A DNA stretch of 44,980 nt, from IMG/VR virus record IMGVR_UViG_3300032296_001139, positions 1 to 44,980 of that record; one strand, written 5' to 3'. The DNA comes from a virus. Positions 34,490 through 41,690 of this stretch are shown in pieces. Positions within the stretch are counted from its first letter, which is position 1, and every line of letters starts with the position of its first letter. The translations under genes and the position numbers were made by a program. The notes under the pieces were generated by a model. That model did not search any database. It was not told the DNA's origin and saw nothing but the letters and a program-made list of their open reading frames with translations.

Positions 34490-36640
34490 ATGGCTTACAG
34501 TAAAGTGAAGTATACTTATACTTCGGGTGGCAGTACCACCTTTAGTTATTCTAACGTAGATGTCCTTGGCGCAGGAGCCGATCCTGTGTCTGAGCAACTT
34601 GACGTGTATCTGAATGATGCCCTGTTGGTGCTGACCTTGGACTACACCGTCAACACCGGAGCAGAGACGATTACGCTTACGTCTCGTGTTACTTCGGGTA
34701 TGGTTACAGGAGACGTGGTTGTCATTCAACGCGCTACAAAGCTGAATGATCGCTATGTTGACTGGACCAACAACGCAGGTATCGACGAGGCGGACCTCGA
34801 TCTTGAGGGCGATCAGCACTTGTTCATCGAACAAGAATTGTCTGACGAACTCGACCTTGCGTTGAAGAAGAATGTGTCAGAAACCTATTGGGACGGTCAG
34901 TTCCTTCCCAGTGCCAACTGCTCTCCCGCTACTGACGGCAGTGGTTGGACCACATTGAATCAGGTTCAGAACTTGTTGGCAGGAGGAGAGACGGCCAGTC
35001 TTGGCACGATCAATGTGTGGTGTTTCGATGGAACAGGCTCACAGTCTTCGTTCTTGTTAAACGGTGCAGCATCTAACACAAACGTAAACAACTTGTTTGT
35101 TTCGCTTGATGGCATTACTCTTTGTCCGTGTGATGATGATGTTCCCTTCAGTTTGTTGTTGGAACGAGCGGCTACTGCTGCGGCTACTAGAGAAACAACC
35201 TTCAGTAGTTTAACTGGCGCAATTAATTCCGCTTGGGATTCCGCATTGACAGGTGAAATCGACGGAATCAACCAACTATTTGGTCGTCCGTACACAGGAA
35301 ATCCTGCAAACAACGACAAGTTTCCTGGCATTGTAGTTTACTACGAAGTTAAGGTTACTAGCCGAGATGCTGGTTCAGGTCCAGTTCCTACCATTCCGAC
35401 TACCTTTGTTGGAACCGCTAGCGAATGTCAAGCGTTTCTTGATTCTTGGACAGATCAAGGTGCAACCGACACTCACTCAGGAACGATTCGCTATCACCAC
35501 CTAGAAGCACCTGAGTTTGGTTATACCTACGATGCTGCAACCAGAGCGTTGACCATTACACCTGCACCGCCGCAAGGCGTTGGCATCTGTGTTCGTCAGC
35601 TTACGGGAACCGTGGCTGTTGACTTGGGCAACCTGAGTCTTGACGGCAGTGAGCTGCAGGATGATGCAATCGGACTTCGCCATATTGATATGGCAGGAGA
35701 GACGTACTACACCGGAGACGAAAGCAGTGCCACAGCTAGTAGCTGGCCTGCAGGAACAGATAAGATTCTGTTGATCAATACCGATGGAAGTCCGTATCTC
35801 GGACTGATTAACAGTTCGTTTATTACGAACTTTACATCGGCTGTGACTGCTATTCGTTTGAATCAGTTGACTGTTCCTAATGCTTCTGTTAACATGAACA
35901 CCAACAAGATTACCAATCTGTTGGCAGGAACGTCAGCATCAGACGCTGTTAACTGGACGCAGTTGAACACGGTTCAGACTTCCGCAAATACTACCGCAGC
36001 ACGCACCGTTTATGGTGGCTCCACTGCAGGCAATATTGCTCCTGACTTGTACTACAACTCTGCGTCCAACATTCGATTGACATACAACGGAGATATCAAC
36101 GACTATCTTCGATTGACGTTGAATCAGAACTGTCCTCCTGTTCGTATGGTGGAGACGGCTGCTGCAGGATTTACCGACAACAACTGTCTGTTGCGTGCCG
36201 CATTCCGTCCTCGATGGCTGAAGTTTATTGCCGCCGGAGAGTGGTTTGAAAAGAACACCTCAACCGGCAACTTACAAAACGGTGACGGTGGTACGACCTA
36301 CACCTGGCTGTGGGATATCGACTTGTGGGAAGCGGAAAACGGATTTACCCCGTACTCTACAACCACCTTGAACGGTAACTCTGTTCGTGTGTATACGCTA
36401 CCCAAACCCAAGAGAACTACGATTTCAGACGGCGATATTTCGGATTCGTATCCGATGTCATTGACCCGAGCCAATGCTAAGTTGTATGTTGAAGATCAGG
36501 CTGGATCTACATTCCGTGTGTGGTTGGAGTTCAAAAAGTCAACAGGAGAGTATTACGTTCTTCGTAATCCTGCAACGGTAAACGGAACTGATACCTTGAA
36601 CTACGGTTCGATCCAGTTGATCGCATGTAAGGGATTCTAA
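34490..36640 (+). CDS. Tail fibre protein with T7 gp17 N-terminal domain (716 aa)
   Basis: Receptor-binding protein. The first about 130 residues are the T7 tail-fibre N-terminal domain that attaches to the tail: VKYTYTSGGSTTFSYSNVDV, then LDVYLNDALLVLTLDYTVNT, GDVVVIQRATKLNDRYVDW and DLEGDQHLFIEQELSDELDL. The middle (residues about 400-520) contains NASVNMNTNKITNLLAGTSA followed by SDAVNWTQLN, the common fibre motif for a repeated shaft. The C-terminal 200 residues are beta-rich with no family I recognise and should carry host specificity. 716 aa against 553 in T7. TGGAGATT precedes the ATG. Confidence 0.92.
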   Translation: MAYSKVKYTYTSGGSTTFSYSNVDVLGAGADPVSEQLDVYLNDALLVLTLDYTVNTGAETITLTSRVTSGMVTGDVVVIQRATKLNDRYVDWTNNAGIDEADLDLEGDQHLFIEQELSDELDLALKKNVSETYWDGQFLPSANCSPATDGSGWTTLNQVQNLLAGGETASLGTINVWCFDGTGSQSSFLLNGAASNTNVNNLFVSLDGITLCPCDDDVPFSLLLERAATAAATRETTFSSLTGAINSAWDSALTGEIDGINQLFGRPYTGNPANNDKFPGIVVYYEVKVTSRDAGSGPVPTIPTTFVGTASECQAFLDSWTDQGATDTHSGTIRYHHLEAPEFGYTYDAATRALTITPAPPQGVGICVRQLTGTVAVDLGNLSLDGSELQDDAIGLRHIDMAGETYYTGDESSATASSWPAGTDKILLINTDGSPYLGLINSSFITNFTSAVTAIRLNQLTVPNASVNMNTNKITNLLAGTSASDAVNWTQLNTVQTSANTTAARTVYGGSTAGNIAPDLYYNSASNIRLTYNGDINDYLRLTLNQNCPPVRMVETAAAGFTDNNCLLRAAFRPRWLKFIAAGEWFEKNTSTGNLQNGDGGTTYTWLWDIDLWEAENGFTPYSTTTLNGNSVRVYTLPKPKRTTISDGDISDSYPMSLTRANAKLYVEDQAGSTFRVWLEFKKSTGEYYVLRNPATVNGTDTLNYGSIQLIACKGF

Positions 36641-36642
36641 TT

Positions 36643-37353
36643 ATGAATAAATTTGTGAATATTCTGTGTATTGTCCTTGCCGTTATTGCGGTTGGCTGTA
36701 AGTCATCTTCGGTCGGCAAGTATCAGAACTCGCTCTACAAGGAGTCCGATAACATTCAGCAGGCTATGGTGCAGGCCAAAGAGCAGGCTACCAATGTGTC
36801 TGTGAAGTTGGACAAGATCGAGGAATCGTCCCAGACAGCCTACAATGCCATTAGCAGCGTTCTGCTGGTGACCCCTGCCGTGGGTAGCCCCCAGGTCCAG
36901 GAATCGCTTAAAACGTCTCTAAAGGCAAATGCGGACATTCTGGTGGACGTGCAGGCGGCCAAGCAATCTACGGATGCCATCCTTGGTGTTACCAAGGAGG
37001 TTACGGTGTCCGCCAAGGAGGTTGGCAAGGCGGCTAACAATGTGCAAGATGTCGTCGGGTTCTGGGAATCCCTGGGTTCAGGTATCCGTAAGGTCGTTAC
37101 CCTGTTGACGCTGGCTCTTGTGGTCATTGTCGGATGGCGGTTCGGTTTGGATACGTTGGTCAAGTCGGTCCTTGGATTTGTCTCCAAGGGCATCATGGTT
37201 GTCAGCAATTGGTTCTACGCCAAGTATGACGGTCCCGTGAAGTTGATCAAAGAAGGCAAGGTCAATGAAGGCATTGCCGCGCTCAGGTCCGCAGTACCCG
37301 GTCTGAATCGTTCGTTCAGCAAGACCGGAGGTAAAGATGGACCAGGGACCTGA
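36643..37353 (+). CDS. Candidate unimolecular spanin / membrane lipoprotein (236 aa)
   Basis: A 236-aa protein with a lipoprotein signal (hydrophobic N-terminus and lipobox AVGC, Cys19), a long helical periplasm-like region (residues 20-145, Gln/Ala/Val-rich with heptads), and one clear membrane segment at about 151-168 (VVTLLTLALVVIVGW). After it come a weaker hydrophobic stretch and a basic tail. A lipid anchor plus a membrane helix in one chain is the layout of u-spanins, which fuse outer and inner membranes at lysis, and its place beside a holin candidate fits. The about 65 residues after the membrane helix are longer than usual. No RBS stronger than AGGGA. An alternative is a virion membrane lipoprotein. 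Confidence 0.6.
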   Translation: MNKFVNILCIVLAVIAVGCKSSSVGKYQNSLYKESDNIQQAMVQAKEQATNVSVKLDKIEESSQTAYNAISSVLLVTPAVGSPQVQESLKTSLKANADILVDVQAAKQSTDAILGVTKEVTVSAKEVGKAANNVQDVVGFWESLGSGIRKVVTLLTLALVVIVGWRFGLDTLVKSVLGFVSKGIMVVSNWFYAKYDGPVKLIKEGKVNEGIAALRSAVPGLNRSFSKTGGKDGPGT

Positions 37354-37534
37354 CAGTTGGGAATCACATCGTCGGTGGGTTGTTCATACTCTTGAGGAGT
37401 TGACGCGAGACGTGAAATGTCTCACCAATCAAATGGCTGTCAACAACACAAAGAACCATATCTTGTCCGTGGCTATTGGTATGTTTGCCAGCGGATGTAT
37501 TGCACTTGGGGTGAAACTTGTTGCCGGAAGTTAA
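37337..37534 (+). CDS. Candidate holin (65 aa)
   Basis: A 65-aa protein with a charged N-terminal helix (SWESHRRWVVHTLEELTRDV) and one C-terminal membrane segment at about 41-63 (NHILSVAIGMFASGCIALGV). This single-span layout, length and place (after the fibre, before terminase) match the T7 gp17.5 holin (67 aa), though I see no sequence identity with it. The ATG lies 17 nt inside the preceding gene; AGGTAAAGATG makes a weak ribosome site, so translational coupling is likely. The end overlaps terminase small subunit by 17 nt. Confidence 0.55.
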   Translation: MDQGPDSWESHRRWVVHTLEELTRDVKCLTNQMAVNNTKNHILSVAIGMFASGCIALGVKLVAGS

Positions 37535-37808
37535 TGAATTGATTGACATGTTGTCTGACGATCAGTGTGTTGCTATGTTGCCGTTGCTGCAGATGCGTCT
37601 GCGTAAGTTCGACGGCTCACAGAACGACACCCTCAGGCGTAAGTTGGTGGGTAACATCATTCGAGATCTTGATGATCCCGAGAAGTGTACCCCCGGCCTG
37701 TACCAAGCGGCACTGCGTCTGCTTGGCGAGGATACCGCCATGATTGATCAGCCCATGGTTCCGGGAGCTAGAGTGGCTGAAATCGCCTCTCAACTCCCAT
37801 TCAAGTAA
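37518..37808 (+). CDS. Small terminase subunit, T7 gp18-like (96 aa)
   Basis: DNA-recognition subunit of the packaging motor. 96 aa against 89 in T7. It has a helical first half (ELIDMLSDDQCVAMLPLLQM) and then RDLDDPEKCTPGLYQAALRLLG, a 'tPglyxaAlrll' pattern that I associate with small terminases in T7-like phages. The start is a TTG at 37,518 with GGGGTG just upstream (a second TTG follows directly); an ATG at 37,548 has no ribosome site. Immediately upstream of the large subunit. Confidence 0.72.
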   Translation: MLPEVNELIDMLSDDQCVAMLPLLQMRLRKFDGSQNDTLRRKLVGNIIRDLDDPEKCTPGLYQAALRLLGEDTAMIDQPMVPGARVAEIASQLPFK

Positions 37809-37812
37809 ACAC

Positions 37813-37849
37813 AGGAGCATTCGGTCGAAAGATCGGATGCCTCTTTATG
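37813..37849 (+). promoter_or_regulatory. Hairpin between the ribosome site and start codon of terL
   Basis: AGGAG (37,813-37,817) lies 29 nt before the terL ATG (37,847). Between them GCATTCGGTC (37,817-37,826) pairs with GATCGGATGC (37,831-37,840; two G-U) around a GAAA tetraloop. Folding leaves only CTCTTT between the stem and ATG, bringing AGGA to a normal distance of about 6 nt. No other good ribosome site is present. It could also be read as a terminator (tail CTCTTT). Confidence 0.55.
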
Positions 37850-39589
37850 ATTATTCCTGAAATCGCTAATGACTTTAGAAACTTTCTGTATCTCTCTTGG
37901 CAGGCTATGGGTCTGCCTGAGCCTGATTACATTCAATACGACATCGCTGACTGGTTGGCCAATGGCCCCGCAAAGCGACAGGTACGAGGTATGCGTGGCG
38001 TAGGCAAGTCCTACATCACGGCGGCCTATGCCAACTGGAGGTTGTACAAAGATCCCGATATCTCAATCATCGTTGTGTCGGGTGTCGCTAATCTTGCTCA
38101 GGACTTTATCGGTCTGAGCCGCAAGATGCTGGACTCGATGGACATCTGCCAACACCTGAGACCGGGTGAGTGGGACAAGGACGGAGCCTTTCAGTTCGTG
38201 TCACGAGCAAGAAGCAGACCGCAGAAAGATCCCACGGTGTGGTCCTGCGGTATCGGCACAAGTAAGACAGGGCATCACGCCCCGTTGATTATCTGTGACG
38301 ATATTGAGACACCTGAGAACTCAGATACCGTCGAGAAGCGAGAATGGCTGTTACGACAAATCTTTGAACTGGAAGATATCCTGAATCCCGGCGGAGAGTT
38401 GGTATTCCTGAATACACCACAGAGTACAGACTCTGTGTACATCAATCTCGAAAGGCGAGGGTATGAACCCAGGCGTTGGCCTAGTAGGTATGTGAATCAC
38501 CTTGAGGAAGACGAGGCAAGGTGGGTGTCTCCTGTAATCTTGGAACCCGTAGCAAAGGGCGATAAGTTACCGGGTCAACCTACGTTGCCTCAGAGATTCT
38601 CCGAGGAATACCTGCTTGAGAAAGAAGCCAAGTACGGTCCAGCCAGGTTTGCAATGCAGATGCAGTGTGATCCTAGGTTGGCTGATAAGGACAAGTACCC
38701 ACTGAAGTTGAGAGACTTCATGGTTATGGAGACACACAGAGATATTGCTCCTGCACGAGTAGTCTGGGGAACCAGTGAACCCGTGCAGGATATACCCTCT
38801 GTAGGCTTTGGTAACGATAGATTCTATCATCCTATCATGGTTGATAAAGACAGTTGGGACCAGTATGACACAGGTGTTATGTTTGTAGACCCTAGTGGTG
38901 GTGGCACAGTATCAGGAGATGAACTAGGATACTGCATCGCTAAAATTCGCGCTGGTACGATTTACGTTCTTGAGAGCGGCGGTCTTGTAGGTGGACACTC
39001 AACGAGGAACCTGCAGACGTTGGCGGAGCGTTGTGCTGAATATGAGATCTGCAGGGTGGTCGTTGAGGAGAACTACGGTAAGGGTATGTTCTCTAAATTG
39101 CTTGCTCCTGTTATGGGCGATATCAACGGACCTACTGAGATCACTGATACTCCTAGTGGTAATACACAAAAAGAAAAGAGAATCATTGATACCCTGCTAC
39201 CTGTATTGGGATCTCACAGAATAGTCCTAGATCCCAGAGTCGCCAAGGACGAAGTACTTACTAAACAAATTACTCATATCACCTACAACCGTGGTTCTCT
39301 CAGGCATGATGACCGCATTGATGCCTTAGCGGGAGCCATTGCAGCTCTTGCGGTGGATCTGCCTGCAGTAAGTTGGGAATCCAAGGCTGAAGAGATGGCG
39401 ATGGAACGTAAACGTAAAGCTTATGAAGAATGGATCTCAGGTTCTACCTTAGGTCTTACTAACTCTAGAGTTATGTTTGCTGATTCCAGTGACTTCAATG
39501 TAATAAAGAAATACAATACAAAACCTAAAGACAATAAATCTAAGGTTCTTGACAATTGGAAGACCATGCGGAAACGCATGAAGTGGTAA
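37847..39589 (+). CDS. terL: Large terminase subunit, T7 gp19-like (580 aa)
   Basis: ATPase and nuclease that fills the head. 580 aa against 586 in T7. N-terminal ATPase: Walker A RGMRGVGKS (Lys54), Walker B LIICDDIE (Asp151, Asp152, Glu154), and a coupling segment VFLNTPQSTDSVY. C-terminal RNase-H-fold nuclease: VMFVDPSGGG (Asp348), VVVEENYG (Glu407/408) and RHDDRIDALAGA (Asp488, Asp489, Asp492). The T7 type of terminase makes direct terminal repeats, so the phage probably has short terminal repeats that vanished on circular assembly. Translation may depend on the upstream hairpin. Confidence 0.96.
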   Translation: MIIPEIANDFRNFLYLSWQAMGLPEPDYIQYDIADWLANGPAKRQVRGMRGVGKSYITAAYANWRLYKDPDISIIVVSGVANLAQDFIGLSRKMLDSMDICQHLRPGEWDKDGAFQFVSRARSRPQKDPTVWSCGIGTSKTGHHAPLIICDDIETPENSDTVEKREWLLRQIFELEDILNPGGELVFLNTPQSTDSVYINLERRGYEPRRWPSRYVNHLEEDEARWVSPVILEPVAKGDKLPGQPTLPQRFSEEYLLEKEAKYGPARFAMQMQCDPRLADKDKYPLKLRDFMVMETHRDIAPARVVWGTSEPVQDIPSVGFGNDRFYHPIMVDKDSWDQYDTGVMFVDPSGGGTVSGDELGYCIAKIRAGTIYVLESGGLVGGHSTRNLQTLAERCAEYEICRVVVEENYGKGMFSKLLAPVMGDINGPTEITDTPSGNTQKEKRIIDTLLPVLGSHRIVLDPRVAKDEVLTKQITHITYNRGSLRHDDRIDALAGAIAALAVDLPAVSWESKAEEMAMERKRKAYEEWISGSTLGLTNSRVMFADSSDFNVIKKYNTKPKDNKSKVLDNWKTMRKRMKW

Positions 39590-39594
39590 ATGGG

Positions 39595-39630
39595 ATACCC
39601 ATTTAGATAACTCTAAATGGGTATTCTTTA
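39595..39630 (+). terminator. Terminator after terL, with an alternative hairpin
   Basis: A perfect 13-bp stem (ATACCCATTTAGA at 39,595-39,607 with TCTAAATGGGTAT at 39,612-39,624), TAAC loop, tail TCTTTA. An alternative stem, AAATGGG (39,588-39,594) with CCCATTT (39,598-39,604), uses the same left arm and would exclude it. Ends the last coding unit. Confidence 0.85.
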
Positions 39631-39720
39631 TCTATATTATATATACTATATAGTATATACTAATAGTATTAGATATTTAGGTGTTATAACAAGTAGTAAC
39701 TAAATACCTTGTGTACTCAT
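39631..39720. repeat. AT-rich block with a 20-bp palindrome
   Basis: Contains a perfect palindrome at 39,640-39,659 (TATATACTAT and its complement), then TATATACTAATA, and further on AATACCTTGT. The last two words also occur in the same order in the block at 1481-1560. Strongly AT-rich, with no gene. A second origin or a terminus-related element is possible. Confidence 0.45.
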
Positions 39721-39954
39721 CAAGAGACACTTAGGGTTAACCATACCGAAACCCGAAATGCCCTACGATTCGTTTATAGGCGTTCTTAGCCCTGACCTAG
39801 GTCGATGTACCCCTAGACGCTAGAAGTCGCTCTAATAGGCTTTAAACCCATCTGTGGCCATTCCAAGAGTAAATCGACTAGGGGTCGCAAATTTAAACGG
39901 GGGTACTGAACTATAGCGCGATTCTGAAACCCCCCTGGCCCCCTACCCCGCGAG

Positions 39955-40208
39955 CAAATCGGATAACTCTCTCCAGTATCCCGTTCAAATCGGATATCGG
40001 GGTCCACTATCGCCAATCAAATCGGATAGATTTGTCCGCAATACCGCCTATTCTGGATAAAAAGATCCAAATATCGGGATACCTGTCGTTTTCGGATAAG
40101 ATTGTCCGATTTGTCGCCCTTTTCGGATACACTTGTCCGATTTGATCCGAATATCGGATAGGCTTGTCCGATTTGGACTCGTCAAATCGGATACGCTTGT
40201 CCGATTTG
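39955..40208. repeat. Array of imperfect dyads at about 31-bp spacing
   Basis: At least seven copies of CAAATCGGATA or TCGGATA, four of them followed 4-5 nt later by TGTCCGATTTG. The best unit (40,183-40,208) is a 9-bp inverted repeat, CAAATCGGA and TCCGATTTG, with an 8-nt centre. CGGATA starts at 39,960, 39,991, 40,023, (CTGGATA 40,053), 40,093, 40,124, 40,155 and 40,188, so steps are 31-33 bp, except one of about 39. Each step equals about three helical turns, so bound proteins would sit on one face. Confidence 0.75.
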
Positions 40209-40350
40209 CCGTGGTCGCGTCTGGATTCCCATAGGCGCGTTCGTTCGTGGGGGTGGCCGAGGGTATGGGTGAAGCCCTGAAACGCGCCACAACGAATCGT
40301 AGCCGTTAGGGTATTTGGTCAAATCCGTTCGGGTTTCGTTCACAAATCTG

Positions 40351-40417
40351 ATCGAAAAAAGAAAAAAAGATGCGCAAACCGCTTGACACTGCCGATGAGA
40401 AGGGTATACTTGTGGTG
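40351..40417 (+). promoter_or_regulatory. Host sigma70-type early promoter with A-rich upstream tract
   Basis: TTGACA at 40,383-40,388 and TATACT at 40,405-40,410, 16 bp apart: a near-consensus sigma70 promoter. An A-rich tract (about 40,354-40,369, AAAAAAGAAAAAAAG) lies just upstream of -35 as an UP element would. Transcription would start near 40,417 and read into the early genes. It is the only near-consensus host promoter I see in the window. Confidence 0.8.
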
Positions 40418-40418
40418 T

Positions 40419-40458
40419 CGGGATTCGAGTTTGCGAACGGTTCGCCGACCGAATCCCG
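40419..40458 (+). other. Structured 5' leader of the early transcript
   Basis: CGGGATTCG (40,419-40,427) pairs with CGAATCCCG (40,450-40,458), 9 bp, and an inner hairpin GCGAA/TTCGC (40,433-40,445) stacks inside. It starts at the predicted transcription start and ends 27 nt before the first ATG, so it would protect the 5' end or be cut by RNase III. Confidence 0.6.
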
Positions 40459-40485
40459 CGAAGGTTTGAAAGTCTGGAGCGTATC

Positions 40486-40806
40486 ATGAATAAGTCTGAA
40501 GCATTGGCCGAAGCATTTGCCGAGTACCGTGCAATCCGGATGCCGAAGGGCTTGAATGCCCTCACCCTTGACAGGGTGGCGGTTGGGCATTTGGATGCCG
40601 AGAAGATTCTGGCCGAATACACTGCGCGTGTCCGTGAGTCTATCGACCGAAGAAACTCGGCACTGGCGAAGATTGCATCCTATCCCGCATCCGTCAATAT
40701 TCGCATAATCACGCCCAATGGTCGGACGATCGACGCAAACGGCGCGCGCATCGTTTCGGCTATCATCCGTGAGGATGCCGACATTGTAAAGGGTGAAGTA
40801 GTCTAA
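40486..40806 (+). CDS. First early protein, hypothetical (106 aa)
   Basis: A 106-aa protein with CTGGAGC upstream of its ATG. First gene after the sigma70 promoter, hence probably the first phage protein made. N-terminal half helical (KSEALAEAFAEYRAIRMPKG, DAEKILAEYTARVRESIDRR); C-terminal half beta-rich (SVNIRIITPNGRTIDANGAR). Nearly neutral with many Arg and Ala. No family recognised. By position it might play a role like T7 0.3 (anti-restriction), but it is not an acidic DNA mimic, so no function is proposed. Confidence 0.75.
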   Translation: MNKSEALAEAFAEYRAIRMPKGLNALTLDRVAVGHLDAEKILAEYTARVRESIDRRNSALAKIASYPASVNIRIITPNGRTIDANGARIVSAIIREDADIVKGEVV

Positions 40807-40845
40807 TACCATCCGCGCGGGTTGGAACATATCCGCGCGGGTATT
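40805..40845 (+). other. GC-rich stem-loop after the first early gene
   Basis: AATAC (40,805-40,809) with GTATT (40,841-40,845) and, after a 3-nt bulge, CCGCGCGG with CCGCGCGG (40,813-40,820 and 40,833-40,840), 12-nt loop. It overlaps the stop codon of the first early gene and is followed by GATCTTTG. Possible partial terminator or processing site. Confidence 0.55.
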
Positions 40846-41183
40846 GATCTTTGACAAGTAAAGAACGCGATACCCTACCGATACGGTCTAGGGAAGGGGT
40901 ATCGTCCGCACTCAATATGCGCGCAGTGCGGCGCGTAGGGTATTCGGCGGATTTGCGCGGATACGGTGCAAGTGTACGGGATATCGGCCCGATAGGTTAT
41001 ATACCTTATCGGCGGACGATATCGGCGGACACGCTTCAGAGCGTACCATATTCGGCGCGGATTCAATACCGAACCCGATTCGATACCATCGGCATAGCAC
41101 CCCGATACGGCATCGGATTATCGTAGAACACTGGAAAGAAACCCCAAACAACCATCCGCGCGGATATCCGTGCGGTTATATTG
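40846..41183. other. Dyad-rich stretch without a convincing gene
   Basis: About 340 nt dense in CGATAC, GATATCGG and GCGGAT words and their complements, e.g. CGATACCC near 40,869 with GGGTATCG near 40,899, and a near-palindrome CCGATAGG...CCTTATCGG near 40,990-41,012. A 91-codon frame (TTG at 40,851 to 41,126) is open on the + strand, but both other-strand frames are open too and its ribosome site is poor, so I do not call it a gene. ATCCGCGCGG recurs at 41,153. It may be a structured RNA leader or a protein-binding region. Confidence 0.4.
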
Positions 41184-41213
41184 CACGTCCGTGCGGGACA
41201 CCGTGCGGACGTG
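41184..41213 (+). other. Stem-loop in the leader of the 122-aa gene
   Basis: Perfect 8-bp stem CACGTCCG (41,184-41,191) with CGGACGTG (41,206-41,213), 14-nt loop. Immediately upstream of the duplicated leader segment at 41,216. Confidence 0.6.
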
Positions 41214-41215
41214 TA

Positions 41216-41266
41216 TTTCCTACGGGTACTGTCGGCTGTCGCCGCCGCCGTGGGTATCGGGAGTGT
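41216..41266 (+). repeat. Duplicated early-gene leader segment, copy 1
   Basis: TTTCCTACGGGTACTG followed by a GC-triplet run and CGCCGTGGGTATCGG, ending in a GGGAGTGT ribosome site. About 46 of 50 positions match copy 2 at 41,680-41,729. CGGC (41,233) can pair with GCCG (41,241 or 41,244); in copy 2 the same arms are CGAC and GTCG. Confidence 0.7.
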
Positions 41267-41271
41267 GTGTC

Positions 41272-41640
41272 ATGCGTGATTTGTTTGCGGCTATCGTTCG
41301 TGCGGTTTCGTCCAACCAATCGGGCGGAACATTTGATCGGGACGGCAAGCCCGCGCAATATCGTACGGGCTACCAGGTCGGGCTGTGGGGCCAGGAGTTA
41401 CGGTTCAAGTGGCTGGACGCAAGCGAAGTGTTTGACGTAGTTTCGTGGCTGGGTCGCGTTCGCGGCGATCTGGACGGCGGGGCGTTCGTGGGTCTGTGGT
41501 TTGACACGGACACGGGCGAGTACTGTTTGGATGTTTCGGTGTACATCGCCGAGCGTGAGCGAGCCTTGCGGTTGGGCAAGTACAACACCCAGAAGGCTAT
41601 CTGGGACTGGGCTAACAGCGAGTCTGTGGCTGTCGTGTGA
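41272..41640 (+). CDS. Early hypothetical protein (122 aa)
   Basis: A 122-aa protein. The start is the ATG at 41,272 with GGGAGTG 8 nt upstream; the frame is open further 5' but only through the structured leader. Helical N-terminus (RDLFAAIVRAVSSNQSGG), then a mixed domain with GYQVGLWGQELRFKWLD, DLDGGAFVGLWFDTDTGEYC and DVSVYIAERERALRLG, the last reading as a strand then a helix. Trp-rich. No family recognised. The stop codon is the first base triplet of the structured element that leads the next gene. Confidence 0.72.
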   Translation: MRDLFAAIVRAVSSNQSGGTFDRDGKPAQYRTGYQVGLWGQELRFKWLDASEVFDVVSWLGRVRGDLDGGAFVGLWFDTDTGEYCLDVSVYIAERERALRLGKYNTQKAIWDWANSESVAVV

Positions 41641-41690
41641 TTGTCCGTACCGTGCGTGTGGAATACCATGCACGGTGCTTTTCCTACGGG
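41638..41690 (+). ncRNA. Structured cis-acting leader with GGAATACCAT loop, copy 1
   Basis: ACCGTGC (41,649-41,655) pairs with GCACGGT (41,670-41,676); the loop holds GGAATACCAT and the stem is followed by GCTTTT. It starts at the TGA of the preceding gene and ends in the leader segment of 41,680. A paralogous copy stands at 43,263. Between the two, loop and flanks are conserved while stem bases change in pairs (CCGTGC/GCACGG here, CCACAC/GTGTGG there), so the fold is under selection. Type ncRNA is used for a cis leader; no ligand is implied. Confidence 0.6.

Larger units (their letters stand above)
39590..40380. other. Gene-free region, probable location of genome termini
   Basis: About 790 nt with no convincing gene on either strand. 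It lies between the terminase terminator and the host-type early promoter. Contents in order: terminator; AT-rich block with a 20-bp palindrome; a mixed stretch 39,720-39,950 in which I see only short inverted words; the dyad array 39,955-40,208; and a GC-rich stretch 40,210-40,345. In T7 the same interval (after gene 19, before the early promoters) holds the terminal repeat and short repeats next to it. The exact ends cannot be located from a circularised sequence. Confidence 0.6.

Noticed and set aside
39955-40208. CRISPR-like array
   Set aside because: Half-sites are short, degenerate and partly palindromic, spacing about 31 bp leaves no uniform spacer, and there are no cas genes.
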